A stretch of DNA of 64,000 bases from Nelumbo lutea (lineage: Eukaryota; Streptophyta; Magnoliopsida; Proteales; Nelumbonaceae). The position numbers and the translations under genes are program-made. Below are positions 23,187-34,499 of the stretch, piece by piece. The notes under the pieces are model-generated. The model was not told the origin of the DNA and searched no databases. It worked only from the letters and a program-made list of their open reading frames with translations. The first letter of the stretch is position 1. Every line of letters begins with the position of its first letter. Where the stretch lies: assembly GCA_022828595.1 (NCBI GenBank), contig JAKGHH010000007.1, positions 41,711,973-41,775,972 of the forward strand. Reading direction: 5' to 3'.

Positions 23187-23868
23187 ATACATTAAGTGTG
23201 CAACTCATAACTCAATGACCAAGTTGAATGGGTCAATGGTTGAACCATCCAAGTTGGGCAATTTTTGACCGAATCAATAGTTTTTTACCAAAGGGCATGT
23301 TTCAATAGAACCAAACCAGGAATCAAGGCTGGGTTTCTAATGGTTCAACCGGTCAAGTCAATGATGGGTTAAAAACACTATTATTAGTTTGGGTTGATTT
23401 TCAGTTTGGTCAGTATTTAAATTTAAAAGACATCACCACTGATATTTAAGAAACTAAATTTAAAAGTTTAAATTCACAATATAAAAATTTTTTAGACTAG
23501 GAATCATGGAAATTTTAATATAGGAAATGCTTCTTAAATCTAAAAAATTTTTATATTGTAAATTTAAACTTTTAAATTTATTTTTTTAAATATCATTGTT
23601 TTTTTTTTAAATTAAAGTTTAAATCTTCTAAACTGGCCAACCAAACTGAAAATCAACTCAAACCGGTATTAGTGTTTTTAACACATCATTGACTCGACCA
23701 GTTGAACCACTAGAACTGTCACCCAGCCTTGATTCCTGGCTTGGTTCTATCAAAGCCCACCCTTCAGTCAAAAACTATTGATTTTGTCAAAGACTACCCA
23801 ACCCATATGGGTTAACCATTGACCCATTCGACTTAGTCACCGGGTTACAAGTTGCACACTTAATGTAT
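23187..23868. repeat. Large imperfect palindrome (foldback-type element)
   Basis: The arm from 23187 (atacattaagtgtgcaac) is the reverse complement of sequence ending 23868 (gttgcacacttaatgtat). Matching continues through gggtcaatggtt, gaaccaagcc/aggaatcaaggc and gtcaatgatg into an AT-rich centre near 23528, so each arm is about 340 bp. No coding frame. No target duplication could be fixed because the flanks are similar AT-rich repeats. Confidence 0.8.
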
Positions 23869-24360
23869 ATGCAAATCTAAAAATAATAATTATATTTAAA
23901 AAATGAATTTTAAATTTTAAATTTACAATATAAGAACTTTTTAGATTAAGAAGTATGGGAATTTTCCTACTTTCCTATATTAAAAATTATATTTAATATA
24001 TATATATAATGTATGTAGGGTTGGTTGATTGGTTGGTTTGATTTTGGTTAGTTTACAAATGGCCAAACTGAAACTTACTCGACCTGGTCAGGCTAGGAAA
24101 TTACTAAACCGAAGCCAACTCATGGTCAAGTTGGGTCGGGTTGATTGGTTTGGTCGGTTTCATTGATTTGATGAACAGCCCCAGAAAGTGACCATATTTT
24201 AGTGATATATTTTGTTTGTGTAATTAATGTGAAATTAATTCTATTAATTTACTATAAGCAATTCACTTAATTGAATGAACTTTCAAGCACATTAATTGTT
24301 TTAATTAAGTGTATCTTTTGCTTAACGAAATAAGTAAATCACTTAACTATACCAATTATT
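23869..24360. other. AT-rich sequence with more foldback-like phrases
   Basis: Contains ggttggttgattggttggttt and cggttgattggtttggtcggttt at 24020-24160, related in wording to the palindrome arms, then plain AT-rich sequence. No gene is seen. Confidence 0.4.
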
Positions 24361-24835
24361 TAGGGATTGTTAACGAAATAGGAGTCGGATTTGGAGACTG
24401 AAAGTTCCTGGTCAGACGTGTCTTCTACACCGTCAGTTCTGCAGGTCAGAAATAGGAAATCCAAACTATTGAGGGATTGTTATGATCTACCAGTTGTTAC
24501 CCCTCCTCCTTTGAAGAGCCCGTTGCATCAGGAGAAGGGGTAGAAGAGGTAGAGGAAGAAATAGCTTGGGCTGTTAATGGAGTGTCTGTATGCTCTTTCT
24601 TTTTTTCGGAGGTCTATTAGGCTTTAAGTTTTTAGGCTAGGTTGAGGATTTTGGTTTCAAATCTCCTCGTTGGTGCTTATTGTGTTATTTCATGGCCCTT
24701 GAGATCTGGGCTCACGGGTTATAACTGGTTCATTTTGGGCTTCTTTGGGGTTTCGATTTTTGTAAACCTCTTGTATACTTTTCTTTCTTTTTGAATAAAT
24801 TTTACCTTATTTGCTCCTTGAATTTAGCTTTCTTT
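24361..24835 (+). mobile_element. Possible 3' end of a LINE
   Basis: An open stretch of about 55 codons (near 24375-24540) with acidic/serine-rich wording (SDLETESSWSDVSSTPS) is followed by about 280 bp of untranslated-looking sequence. That sequence ends gtaaacctcttgtatac, then T-rich, then gaataaatttta, which resembles plant LINE 3' tails. No RT domain is present. Weak call. Confidence 0.25.
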
Positions 24836-24980
24836 ATTTACTTTGTCTTACGTCCCATGAAGGGTATTCACAGTTTAGGTTTGACCATAAGTAGTGTTCA
24901 CAGTTGGCCTTTATGAAGAGACTCTGTGATTCTACTTGGACAAGCACTACTAGTTAAAAGCCCATGGAGAACTTTGGGGT

Positions 24981-25255
24981 TAATTAGTTTCAAAATTTCC
25001 TTAGAATTTGGGGGGGGGCGGCTAAATACCTTAAAATGTTGGGAGTAATTTCTTTAAAAAATTCCTCAAATTTTTGGAGGATAATTTCTTTCAAAAAACT
25101 CCTTAGAGTTTTGGACAATAATTTCTTTCAAAAATTCCTTAGAATTTTGGGAGCTAATTTCTTTTAAAAAATCCTTAGAGTTTTGGGGGATATTTTTTTT
25201 CAAAATTTCCTCAAAATTTTGGGGGCAAGTTCCTCAGAATTTTGGAGGCTAATTG
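24981..25255. repeat. ~45-bp minisatellite
   Basis: About six diverged units of the pattern taatttctttcaaaaattcc + ttagaattttggggg follow one another. One unit carries a nine-G run. No coding potential. Confidence 0.85.
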
Positions 25256-25369
25256 GCGTTTATGCTAAAGGATAATACCATGTCCATTTTTGCGCAATAA
25301 CTGGCTAAAAGGGGATGTTCTTATATAACAATGTATTTCAGAGATGGCATTTTGAGAAAGCTGCCTATG
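25256..25369. other. Unassigned spacer
   Basis: Short stretch between the minisatellite and a gypsy LTR; nothing recognised. Confidence 0.5.
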
Positions 25370-26240
25370 CTTTTTGATGATGTGCAATCCGGCCACTCCT
25401 AGCTAGAAGTGACGAGGCTTCTAACTGGCGACGAGCAAGAGATACCTGCAAAGAGGACGAAGGGACCCGGGGTTGAATACCTGGCGGGGACTCTCCGATG
25501 CTTAAGTTAGAACTTGGTAGTGAGCTGAGAGAGAATAATTTTTGCAAGAAGATGAGAAAGCTAGAGAGTAGTGAATATGCGATACCTTTGCTTCTGAGGG
25601 GTCAGAGTGCCTATATACTGGCGTCTAACAGGTTCGGTGGGGTTGATCCCGAATCCCTGCTATGGCAATCTGCTATCAGGTCGTACCTCGGAGTGGCTGG
25701 CTATTACTGTCAAGGCCGAGAGCAGGCGGGCTATAGTGACCGTTGCATGGTACAGTCCCGCCTGTCGGGAGACAACCCGCAGGCACGACGCTTCCAAGTG
25801 GGAGATAGGGGTGCAGCCTTCTGAATTGGCAGGCGCTGTGCCATCAGACGAGAGACGCAGGAGCAGTCTGGCAGGTACGACTTTGTCAGGTGAGAAACCT
25901 CCCATGAAACGCCGAGTTGCCCTATACTGAGCTACTCTGTGACGAGCTACTAGTGGCGTGTCGAGGTGATTCTACCTTAGGCAAGTTGTCTTCGAGGTGG
26001 CCCACTTACATGGGCCTAGAGAAAACTTGTTGTTCTAGTTCACGAATTGGGATGAACTTAACTCAGAATGTAGCTTGGGACATCGATGTGCTCGAGCTCG
26101 CTCTATGGCAAGCTAATACTTGTTGAGCTGTCACCTGCGTCGAGTCATGCCCACGTGCCGATCCGCCTATGCCGAGCTATCGTAAATTTTGAGTCACATA
26201 CATGTGTCACCTGGTTAGGAGGTCGGGCCAAATCACCCTT
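25370..26240 (-). mobile_element. Ty3/gypsy LTR, minus strand
   Basis: GC-rich block. On the minus strand it contains CTAACTTAAGCATCGGAG (25487-25505) followed by agtccccgccagg and ccccgggtccc, the wording found at the R/U5 part of plant Tat-type gypsy LTRs and also at 1230 and 52100 in this window. Short open frames on both strands are not supported. Outer ends are not resolved and no internal domain adjoins it on the expected side. Confidence 0.45.
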
Positions 26241-26389
26241 CATCACTTTCGAATTCCCTAAACTATACTATTCATTTTCTTCCCCTTTTCTTTGCTTACA
26301 GAGTTTCTCCTTCTCATCTCTCTCCATTTTTGCTTCCTTTCTCTCTATCACAATGTTATAATCGCCTACTTCTAGTGTTTCCTCTTCCT

Positions 26390-26930
26390 CAAAAATTGTA
26401 TTTGCATCATCGTTCCTGGTATATTTGGAGCACTTGGACCTCAGTTACTTAGAAGACAAGACAGTAATGGCCAGAGAGACTAGTGAAGTGTTCAGGCCTT
26501 TGATTATGGTGTTTGTGGATTAGGACGATATGTTGATTTTCTATAGTGCTTTCAATAAAGATCCGGTATTCCATTGCCGAAAGTCAAATTCAATGGACTA
26601 CAACAAATGGGTAAGTTGGATTCTGGAGTGCCCTATGTTTTGTAGTTTTTGAAATCTAGTGGGCTATTATAGAGTTGGTGAACTATTGGAACATTGGGTG
26701 TATGGAATTGTTCCTTGAACATTGGTTCCCTAGGAACCATACATTTTTGGGTGCTTGAGTTTGGGGTTTCTATTGAGGATGTTTCCCCGCTATTATTTTT
26801 GAGGGTTAAGGGGAATTTTACCCATTTGGACTTGGCAGACGTTTAGTGCTTGCTCGAATCAATGGTGCTGGTTTATGATGAGATGAAGGAGGACATCACA
26901 TAATTCAAATTGGAAATGGCGAAGACAAAA
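26390..26930 (+). pseudogene. Possible plant-mobile-domain (PMD) remnant
   Basis: Read with frame changes, the plus strand gives NKWVSWILECPMF, VGYYRVGELLEHWVYGIVP and FWVLEFGVSIEDVSPLLFL (about 26600-26800). The run of W/F-rich helices followed by a FGVSIEDV-type phrase resembles plant mobile domain sequences, which are often carried by gypsy elements. Several stops are present. It lies upstream of gypsy element C on the same strand and may be its extra open reading frame. The family match is from memory and tentative. Confidence 0.25.
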
Positions 26931-27850
26931 TCTAGGGAAAGATGCCACTTGCATCATGGCTCAAGTTCTTGTTTAACAAGAGCAAAGAAAAAGAGAAGAT
27001 AATGGGTGGAAGGGCACAAAAATAGCTCATGGAAATTGTCTTGTATTTTTTGTCATGATTCTTCTTTCCAGTAAGTCTTAATGAGGGAATAAGGGTAACA
27101 ATGTTTCCCATTGCATTATTATTTGTAACTGGGTACATGTTACCGTTTTTACCTATGTTGTTAGAATATCTGTATAACTAGATGGATAGTACCATCTATT
27201 GGATTTTGGGTCCTAACCTAAAGAAGGTTTATTCTTATATTTGCATCCCACTTATCTTTATGTGGTTATGTAAGAGGCTTAATATCATGATCATTCTTTG
27301 CATCTTGGAACCTTTGAGTCGACCATTAAGAAGAGGGATGGGGAGGGTGATAAGAAAAAGGATTTGGTTCGTTGTCAAGGGAAGCATTGGATGGATTGTA
27401 AGACTTGGGTGCATTTTAGAAATTTATGACCTTGAAGAATTAACCTTTCCCTAGTCCACGAAGAAGAACCCGTAAACAATGAGGAATTTACCAAAAATGT
27501 AGACCTTGAAGCACCTATATCCCCAGACTCGAACTATTGTGTAAACATTGAATTCCTACCCACAAAGTTTATGACTCTGAGGAATTCTTCGACTGCATGG
27601 AACAAGTGTAGACTGAGATGAGACACACACTGTAGCTGTTTTGTAGCAGATGACCGTGCTGGAGAACCCTCCTTTCACCCTAGCTGGCCCATCTACTTAG
27701 CCTTCTATCCATCCTAAGAGATTAGAGGCTCTAGACCTAGAAACCACCAAAGTACCTTCTTGATGCGACTGGTCGAACTCCATACTATGAACACCAACTA
27801 CTCCATACTATGGACACCAACTATGGCGCTAGACCTTGAAAGGTACATTG
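26931..27850 (+). other. Presumed 5' part of gypsy element C, no clear domain
   Basis: Degraded plus-strand sequence between the PMD-like remnant and the gag end of element C. Includes a 90-codon open stretch (27182-27451) without a recognised domain. A 25-bp local repeat (aactccatactatggacaccaacta) is present twice at 27777-27825. Confidence 0.4.
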
Positions 27851-27929
27851 CAAGCCACACACCAATTATGGACATGATCGAACTCCATACTCTAGACCTA
27901 AAAGCCAGGATGACACAATGATGGACCGC

Positions 27930-28210
27930 CACTTACCCACCACTACCTTTTGGTTGCAGCAAAAATGAGGTCCTAATGATAATGAACAAACTCATAAAGG
28001 ACTGAGTCATCAGCCTACCTTCCCTACCTCCACACGCCAACTCATAAAAGGACACACACAAGCCCATTGGTGCAACTTCCACCAATTTATGAACCATGAC
28101 CTGATGGACTGCTTCACCTTATCAAGAACATTCACTCAAAAGGTAAAATTGAACAACTTCATAAAGCGCAAGCTAGTCCAAGTTGACACTAATCCCCTAT
28201 TCAATCACTA
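27930..28210 (+). pseudogene. Element C Gag C-terminus
   Basis: YPPLPFGCSKNEVLMIMNKL is shared with element E (LPPFVCMKSEVIMIMNKL). It is followed by a C-X-FHQFMNHDLMDCFTL block resembling the cysteine/histidine gag motif of this gypsy lineage. Stops interrupt the frame. Confidence 0.6.
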
Positions 28211-28432
28211 ACAAGGGGGGGTGCAAATGTAGTCAGCATAGTGAACTATGGTAGCACAACGATGAACACATTGTTGGGGAGATTCAAGCAGAGCGAGAAG
28301 CTATAGCAATTCTTTTATAAACAAGGAGGCAACGACATAACATGAAGAGCCACATCACCCCAACTACTTCATCATTGAGTTCATTGAAGATGATATGCTA
28401 GCCACGCCCCATATCACAACAAGCCCTTACAC

Positions 28433-28777
28433 GTGAAGGCAAAGATCTACAAACTTGAGATAAGGAGAACTCTAATATATCAGGGGAGCTCTGTTAATCT
28501 GATATCAATGCACACACTCAGGATGATGAAAATTGCACAAGATGACATCCGCAACTTACCGATGGAACTCATAGATTTTAATGGCAATATATCAGCAATG
28601 AGTAGCTCCATCATGCTCCCCCGTGGCCATGGGCCCATTCTTCACAAAATAAGAGTTCCAAGTAATACCCAACTGCACAACATATCACATCCTCTTCAAA
28701 TGACCATTGATTCACTCTTCAGCCTCCGTACCATCAACCTACCACCAGTGTATCAAAACAAGACACGATGGGAGTGA
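28433..28777 (+). pseudogene. Element C aspartic protease
   Basis: The 115-codon open stretch contains QGSSVNLISMHTLRMM and MELIDFNGN, the active-site region of gypsy aspartic proteases. The catalytic D-T-G is changed to Y-Q-G, so it cannot cleave. It aligns with 36848-37109 of element E, where the same region reads DKGSSVNLISLHTFKLM. Confidence 0.75.
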
Positions 28778-29061
28778 TTCGCATACCTTCCACCAAAGTA
28801 CCTTTCAAGAGATTAGAGGTACACTTACAAGATTTTGTATACTACATGGAATTGGTGGAAGATGGTGAAGCACAAATTGCGAGGGTCAAAGGGCCAGAAT
28901 TACTCAGAGAAAAGGAAGTCAATCCAACTATCACCAAGAAGAAGAAGCGCCAGCAATGTGTCAAAGTGACATATCTAGATGACAACACATACTATATGAT
29001 CGTAGAAGAAAATGGGGATGTCGACATCCCCATCACCAAGAAAGTTACAATTGAGGGATAG
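28768..29061 (+). pseudogene. Element C protease-RT linker
   Basis: A 97-codon open stretch, lysine-rich in the middle, ending YYMIVEENGDVDIPITKK. Element E has the near-identical phrase YYMIVEEYEDADMPTTKK at 35915-35985 on the minus strand, which ties the two elements together. Linker of unknown function within Pol. Confidence 0.65.
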
Positions 29062-29590
29062 AAGTTTTGTTTTATATATTGTATACTAAAATCATAGTCC
29101 ATATCAATGATTTTCCTGCTACTCCATAAGATACACATTATCAATAAAAGTACAATTTTTCCTCCCATACTATTCTTTAGAAAAACAGAGTTTAACCTAC
29201 AATATTGTCATCGCAACAAAGCACTTTGGATACAAGGAACTGCTTGAGGAAATTAATATTGTAGATGGACAAGTGGATAAATATCCCCTGTCAATCTCTG
29301 CTAGGCTACAAGGAAAGGATAGGATAGCTCTACTCGTGCTCTTTAAAGGTACATACCCTTTATTTTAGTAAAATGTTCCCTACTTTGTTCTCATATCGTT
29401 CCTTTGTCAAATTGCAGAGTTCTAGGACATTTTCACCTAGTCGTACGACTAGATGTTGGGGCTAGACCCAACCCTAGTAAAGCATTTTCTGTAGATCAAC
29501 TTCAAGCACAAGCCTATCAGGCAACCTCAAAGGGTTTTAGTCTAGAAGTAGCACTAAAAATCAAGAAACAAATGGAAAGGCTCCTTAAAA
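29062..29590 (+). other. Element C, unassigned part of Pol linker
   Basis: AT-rich degraded sequence with one 65-codon open stretch (29404-29598) containing ALKIKKQMERLLKT, which resembles the segment just before gypsy RT. No other domain can be named. Confidence 0.4.
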
Positions 29591-30720
29591 CATGTTCATG
29601 AAACCAATCACACACCCGAAGTGCCTATCAAGTGTCGTACCAATCAAAAAGAAGAATGATCAACTAACGTTAGTTCACCAACCTCCCTTTTGTGTGTTCA
29701 TCGCATAATAGGACTTATCTAGCTCCTAGCCTTTGCTATCTTTTAGGTGTTGCATCAATTTTCGAGACTTTAACAAGGTCTATCTAAAGGATGAATTTCC
29801 TCTATCCAATATGGAGATCCTAATAGATGCCACAAGAGAAAACAAGTTGTTCTCCTTCTTAAATGCTTATAGTGTGTACAATCAAATTTACATGGACCCA
29901 TAGATTCCCCACACATAGCCTTTCGAACCCCAATAGGCAATTTTTATTACAAGATGATGCCTTTCAAACTCAAAAATTCTAGAGCCACCTACCAAAGAGC
30001 CATGACATGATTCACAAAGAAATAAACTGTTATATGGACAACATAGTTGTTAAGGCTAGGAAGAAGGAGAGCAACGCATAAGTTCTCAAGAATGTGTCTA
30101 CAAGGTATAAAGAATTCAATTTAAACTAAACCCACTAAAGTGTGCATTTAGAGTACCAGTCCAGTCCATCTTGATGAAGCCAAAGTCAAAGTTGTCCAAG
30201 AACTACCACCACTTAAGAATGAATTGTAGACAAAGACCTTCCTAAGGAAAGTCTCATTCCTTAGGAGATTCAACTCAAGACTTGCACTAGCCTCTTTCCC
30301 TCTTCCCAAGCTCACCAAGAAGTCTACTTAGTTCCAGGGGTCCGAACAACATATGAAGGCATTCGACCAATTAAAATAAGCCCTAGATAAGGCCCCAACC
30401 ATGTCTCCTCCATAGAGTGGTAAAGATTTCAGACTTTACATCGCATCCAACCCTAAGGCCATAAGGTGTCTAATAACTCAAGAAAATGATGAAGGACAAG
30501 AATGCCCAATCTACTATCGCTACAGGACCCTTAAGCCAGTAGAAAGGAACTACTTCCACATGGAATATTAGTATTTAGCATTGGTCTTCATTGTTCAAAA
30601 ATTAAGACATTATATCCTAGGACAAAAAATAGTCCTCATAGTAAAGAATGATCTTGTCTAGAGCCAACCTAGAGCCATTAGTTGCATTCCTTACCAACGA
30701 TTAATTCAACACATCTGAGA
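29590..30720 (+). pseudogene. Element C reverse transcriptase and RNase H start
   Basis: CINFRDFNKVYLKDEFPLSN (near 29755-29812) is the gypsy RT fingers block, followed by AYSVYNQIYMDP. The active-site box is YMDN (30031-30042) instead of YVDD. LNPLKCAFRV (near 30130) and a tethered RNase H phrase (YYRYRTLKPVERNYFHMEY, near 30515-30570) follow. Numerous stops and frameshifts; dead. Confidence 0.75.
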
Positions 30721-30730
30721 AAATCCCCGG

Positions 30731-32580
30731 TGTGAGTAATGTGGTAAGGCTAAGAGTAGTGGTCTCCTTAAAAGGCAAAGGAAGGCTAGAGGCGAGGGTA
30801 GGCTAAGGACTTTGATTTATAAAATTATGTGTTCAATATGATTCATGCCTCCTTTCATAGGAAGAGAGATCCTAAGGTCCTAAAAGGAAGGAGTCAAAAG
30901 AGTTTGATTCCCACTTTGAAAGGGAATCTTTGATTCAGTGTCAGTTGTTAGGGGGACACTGCTAAGGGTTCGCCACGAGTCTTATGAGATCTCTCTAAAA
31001 CAAGGTTTCCTTTCGTCTGAGGATTCTCATAATACATGTACACTACTTCCTTTCACGAGTCTCCTATACTAATGTGGCATAGATGACATTGGTTTTAATC
31101 CCGATGTGTTTCTCTTAATCCTACTGGGAATTCTATCATGAGAGATGTCAGTCAGTCGTTATATTTTCATTTGTCGTTGATTTACAATGGCTCTGAGCTC
31201 ATCGTAGGCTCGTAATGGCTTTGGGCTCATTGTAGGTCCATGATGACCTTGAGTTCATCATCGGTATTATGTCTTTCAGTTCATGGCAGCACTATGGTGC
31301 CCTTGAGCTCATCGCAAGCTCATACAATCTTTGAGCTCATCACAAGTTTGTACAAGTTCTAAGCTCATCGCAATCGGTGTCGCATTGTGAACTCATCACG
31401 GGTGCTTTTATGGTATTGGTTTAACGCCTTCTGTGCAATTACGGTCATGGTGAATAAGCATTTGCATCGTAGGTTCACTTTAGAGGTTTATAACAAGGCG
31501 AGGGGTTCATTTTGAGTTGGGGGATTATTTCATTTGTTGGGCTCATTGTTTTAAGCCTAGAGGATTGGTGTGGAGAACCATGAGTATCATGGTTTCTTGT
31601 TTTGGTAATCTTTCATGGTTTCCAGTAAGGAGGCTTTTTTTGTTTGGAGTGTATGCTTGCTTGGTTGGGCCGACTAATTGTTCTTTTTCCTATCTAAGGT
31701 GCATGGCAGATTGTATGTATATATGTATTTAGTCGTGGCGGCTTGTTGTTTTGTCACCACCTAGAGTATTGTCATTTTAGTTGTTCTTAGAGTTATCTAG
31801 GCTTGTGATTAGGAATTACTATGTTTTTGTTGTTAACATCCAGTGCCAAAGTCGTCCCTAGGGTCACCAAGGTGTGTAATTTGCTCATCACAAATAAAAG
31901 TGTACCTGTTGTGGTCAGACTATGTCATCGCATTTGGTAATACTAAGCTTTATACCATTATTTCTTGTGTTTCCATGGAATGTGTCATCGCATCTGGGAT
32001 TGCCAGATTCTTTCTCGAGATGTTGCATCCTTCTTGGGTTTGCCTGGTTATGTCATCGTATTTAGGATTACCAAGGTTCTCCTAGGGTTGCCAAGGTAAT
32101 ATATCATCGCACTTGGGGTTGCCAAGGCCTTCCTAGGATTGCTAAGAAATATGTTATCACACTTGGGGTTGCTAGGGAATATGTCATCGCACTTGGTGTT
32201 GCCAAGGCCTTCTTGGGGTTACTAGGGAATATGCTATCACACTTGAGGTTGCCAAGGAATATGTCATCACACTTGAGGATGCCAAGGCTTTCCTGAGGAT
32301 GCCAAGGAATATGTCATCGCACTTAGGGTTTCCAAGGCCTTCTTGGGGTTGCCAGGGAATATGTCATTGCACTTGGGGTAGCCAAGGCCTTCCTAGGGTT
32401 ACTAGGGAATATGCTATTGCTCCTGGGGTTGCCAAGGCCTTCTTGAGGTTGTTGAGGCATATGGCATGGTTAGTAGATCAAGATAAATGAAACATCAATC
32501 ACACAATTTCAAAAGGAACATTGTATAATTCATTTATTTGAAACCAGTCATTTATACAAAAGGAACATAGTACGATTCAT
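30731..32580 (-). repeat. 3' LTR of gypsy element E
   Basis: Shares 30731-31457 with 45102-45828 (about 80% by eye). The remaining part, including the minisatellite, has no partner in the window. On the minus strand the LTR ends in CTCACA. A TATA-like site is better kept in the right copy (45232-45237). The inner end is placed before the MITE at 32608 and is uncertain. Confidence 0.55.
31905..32465. repeat. Minisatellite in the LTR of element E
   Basis: About ten diverged units built on atgtcatcgcacttggggtt followed by gccaagg, some extended by ccttcttggggttgccaggga. Long units are about 55-58 bp and short ones about 33-35 bp, in mixed order. The plus-strand frame from 32299 codes for repeats of tryptophan/glycine-rich peptide, but no gene is supported. 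Confidence 0.85.
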
Positions 32581-32607
32581 CAATCACATAAATAGAAGTA
32601 TAGTCAA

Positions 32608-32842
32608 GGTCAAAGTATCAATATACGTCCCGTCGGGTGTATCGTATCATATCTTTTGGTCTCGATACACCTATATACAAGTGTTTCGGGACCCTGGTTT
32701 ATTTCAATAAAAAAACCATTAAGCAAATATCTTTAAAAAACAAATTTTGAAAAAAAAAACTAAAACAAAACCCATTGAGCGTGTATTTTTAAGTACCGAT
32801 ACGCCCCTGGCATTACACAGGGGCGTATCGATACTTTGAACC
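32608..32842. mobile_element. MITE with CAAAGTATC terminal repeats
   Basis: Left end GGTCAAAGTATCAATA and right end TATCGATACTTTGAACC are inverted repeats around 235 bp of non-coding DNA. The element lies between the LTR and the integrase end of element E. No clean target duplication is visible, so the superfamily is open. Confidence 0.6.
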
Positions 32843-33720
32843 ATGAATATAGTATAATCAATTAGAAATTACATATGTATCATTCATTATACATCTTTAA
32901 TTATTCATTGTTTCATCTTGTTCATTTATGTTTACATCTTTTAAAACATAATGCCTGGTCGGGTGAGCTTCTTGGATGACATATGGTCCAGATCCAGTTG
33001 GGAGCAAACTTGCCATATTATTTACCTTGTCTCTCATGGAGTGTTGTCTTTACTACCTTGTCGTCTTCTTTGATTTTTTAGGCTTTACTAGTTTATTGAA
33101 GTTAGAAGCCATAAGTTGTTTGTATTTAATTTGATTCTAAAGTGATTTTTCTCGGGCTTTCTCTATGCATTCTAATTTGTTGCTAAATATTTGGTTCATC
33201 TCGTCCATCTGAAAATGCTTTCCCATTGCATAAGCTACTCTAGCAGAGAATGGATTTTTGCCGGTATGACTGCCTCTTGACCATAGACCAAGGAGTATGG
33301 AGTTGCCTATGTGATTTTCCTAATCATTGTGCAATAGGCCTAGAGTGTTTCAGACAACTTATCGGCCCCATCCTTTTGGTTCTTGGCTACCATCTTGCTT
33401 AACATCTTCAACAAGGTCTTGTTGGTTGCCTCAGGTTGCCCATTACCTTATGGGTAATATATTGTTGATGTTCCAAGTTGTGCCCCATAATGTTTCAATA
33501 GGTCCCGTACTTCCTGATTTTTGATTGATAACCCATTGTCTATGAGTATTCTCATTGAGACCGCTGTCTTAGGAAATTTGCAACATTCTCTACACAAATT
33601 CTTCTCAATGGAATGGCCTCCACCCATTTTTTGAAGTAATCTGTGGCCACAATGATGAAGCAACAACCTTTGGAGGGCGGGTGTAACATACCTATCAAGT
33701 CTACCCCCCTAGGCGTGGAA
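32843..33720 (-). pseudogene. Element E integrase
   Basis: On the minus strand, ATDYFKKWVEAIPL (near 33650) is the start of the gypsy integrase core. LIDNGLSIKNQEVRDLLKHYG (about 33475-33540) carries the second aspartate, and IGNGQPEATNKTLLKMLSKM (near 33400-33450) carries the catalytic glutamate. A chromodomain-free GPY/F-type tail follows: LHERQGK and KFAPNWI (33000-33035). One frame change separates the first two motifs and several stops are present. Confidence 0.75.
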
Positions 33721-34437
33721 AGGCCACGGTGTCATAATGGGGAGAAGATCATTAACTAGTCAGTATATCCATTCACCATGTACTTGGAAATTGTGGCACC
33801 TAGACACATGTTTTCAGGTATACTCCAACATGGTTGGCCAGTAGAAACCTAAGTCCAGGATGTGGTTATGTAAGGCCATTTGTCCTTGGTGTAGGGATGG
33901 TTCAGAGCAAAGGGTTGCATCTAGTGCTTCTTCTATTTTCTCACCGACTAAGCAACACAAAGGTTTCCCTGTATAAGATTTTCTATACAGAACTCCGTCT
34001 TGTAGGTAAAATCTTTTGGCTTTGGTTAGAAGTTTTCTTTGCAAGACTGGGTCGATTGGTGTAATGCTATTTTGGATGTAATCTATATAAATTTCCCGCT
34101 AATCTATAGCTCTAACTTTGAGGCATTCATTTTTATCTACCTCTGGTATACTTCTCTCACAATCATTTTGCATTTTGGCTGAATATGCTTTCATCTCTAG
34201 CCAGTAGTATCCCAATCGTTGCATCCTCCTATAGAGTGTTGTCATCACATCTCCACAATATGTTCTGTGAGTTTTAGTTAAGACTACTTCTGCTTCCTTG
34301 GGCCCTAGACACCTTGCCCTTACTCCATCTGCCATTCTATAATATAACACTCGATTCACTAGTTGGAACCTTAGGAGGATCTTGCCATCTTGTAGTGCCA
34401 CTGTCAAGTTATTTAATTTCTGTATTATATTGATCAT
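33721..34437 (-). pseudogene. Element E H2C2 zinc-binding region before integrase
   Basis: Two related blocks. 34099-34437 gives a 112-codon open stretch with GPKEAEVVLTKTHRTYCGD and LYRRMQRLGYYWLEM. 33814-34044 gives LTKAKRFYLQDGVLYRKS and HNHILDLGFYWPTMLE. Both are N-terminal integrase zinc-finger style sequences of the Tat gypsy lineage. The tethered RNase H expected just before (34440-34500) is absent. Confidence 0.65.
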
Positions 34438-34499
34438 TTATATGATGTGGACTTCTTGGTTAGCTTAAATAGAGGCATTGTTGTGTGTGCTAGACCAGG

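Larger units (their letters stand above)
27850..30730 (+). mobile_element. Ty3/gypsy retrotransposon, element C (decayed)
   Basis: Order on the plus strand is gag C-terminus (27935-28200), protease (28433-28777), linker (28768-29058), RT (29590-30400) and RNase H start (30420-30720). The gag, protease and linker phrases match those of element E on the other strand, so C and E are copies of one family. Many stops and frame changes. It ends where the LTR of element E begins (30731). Confidence 0.75.
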
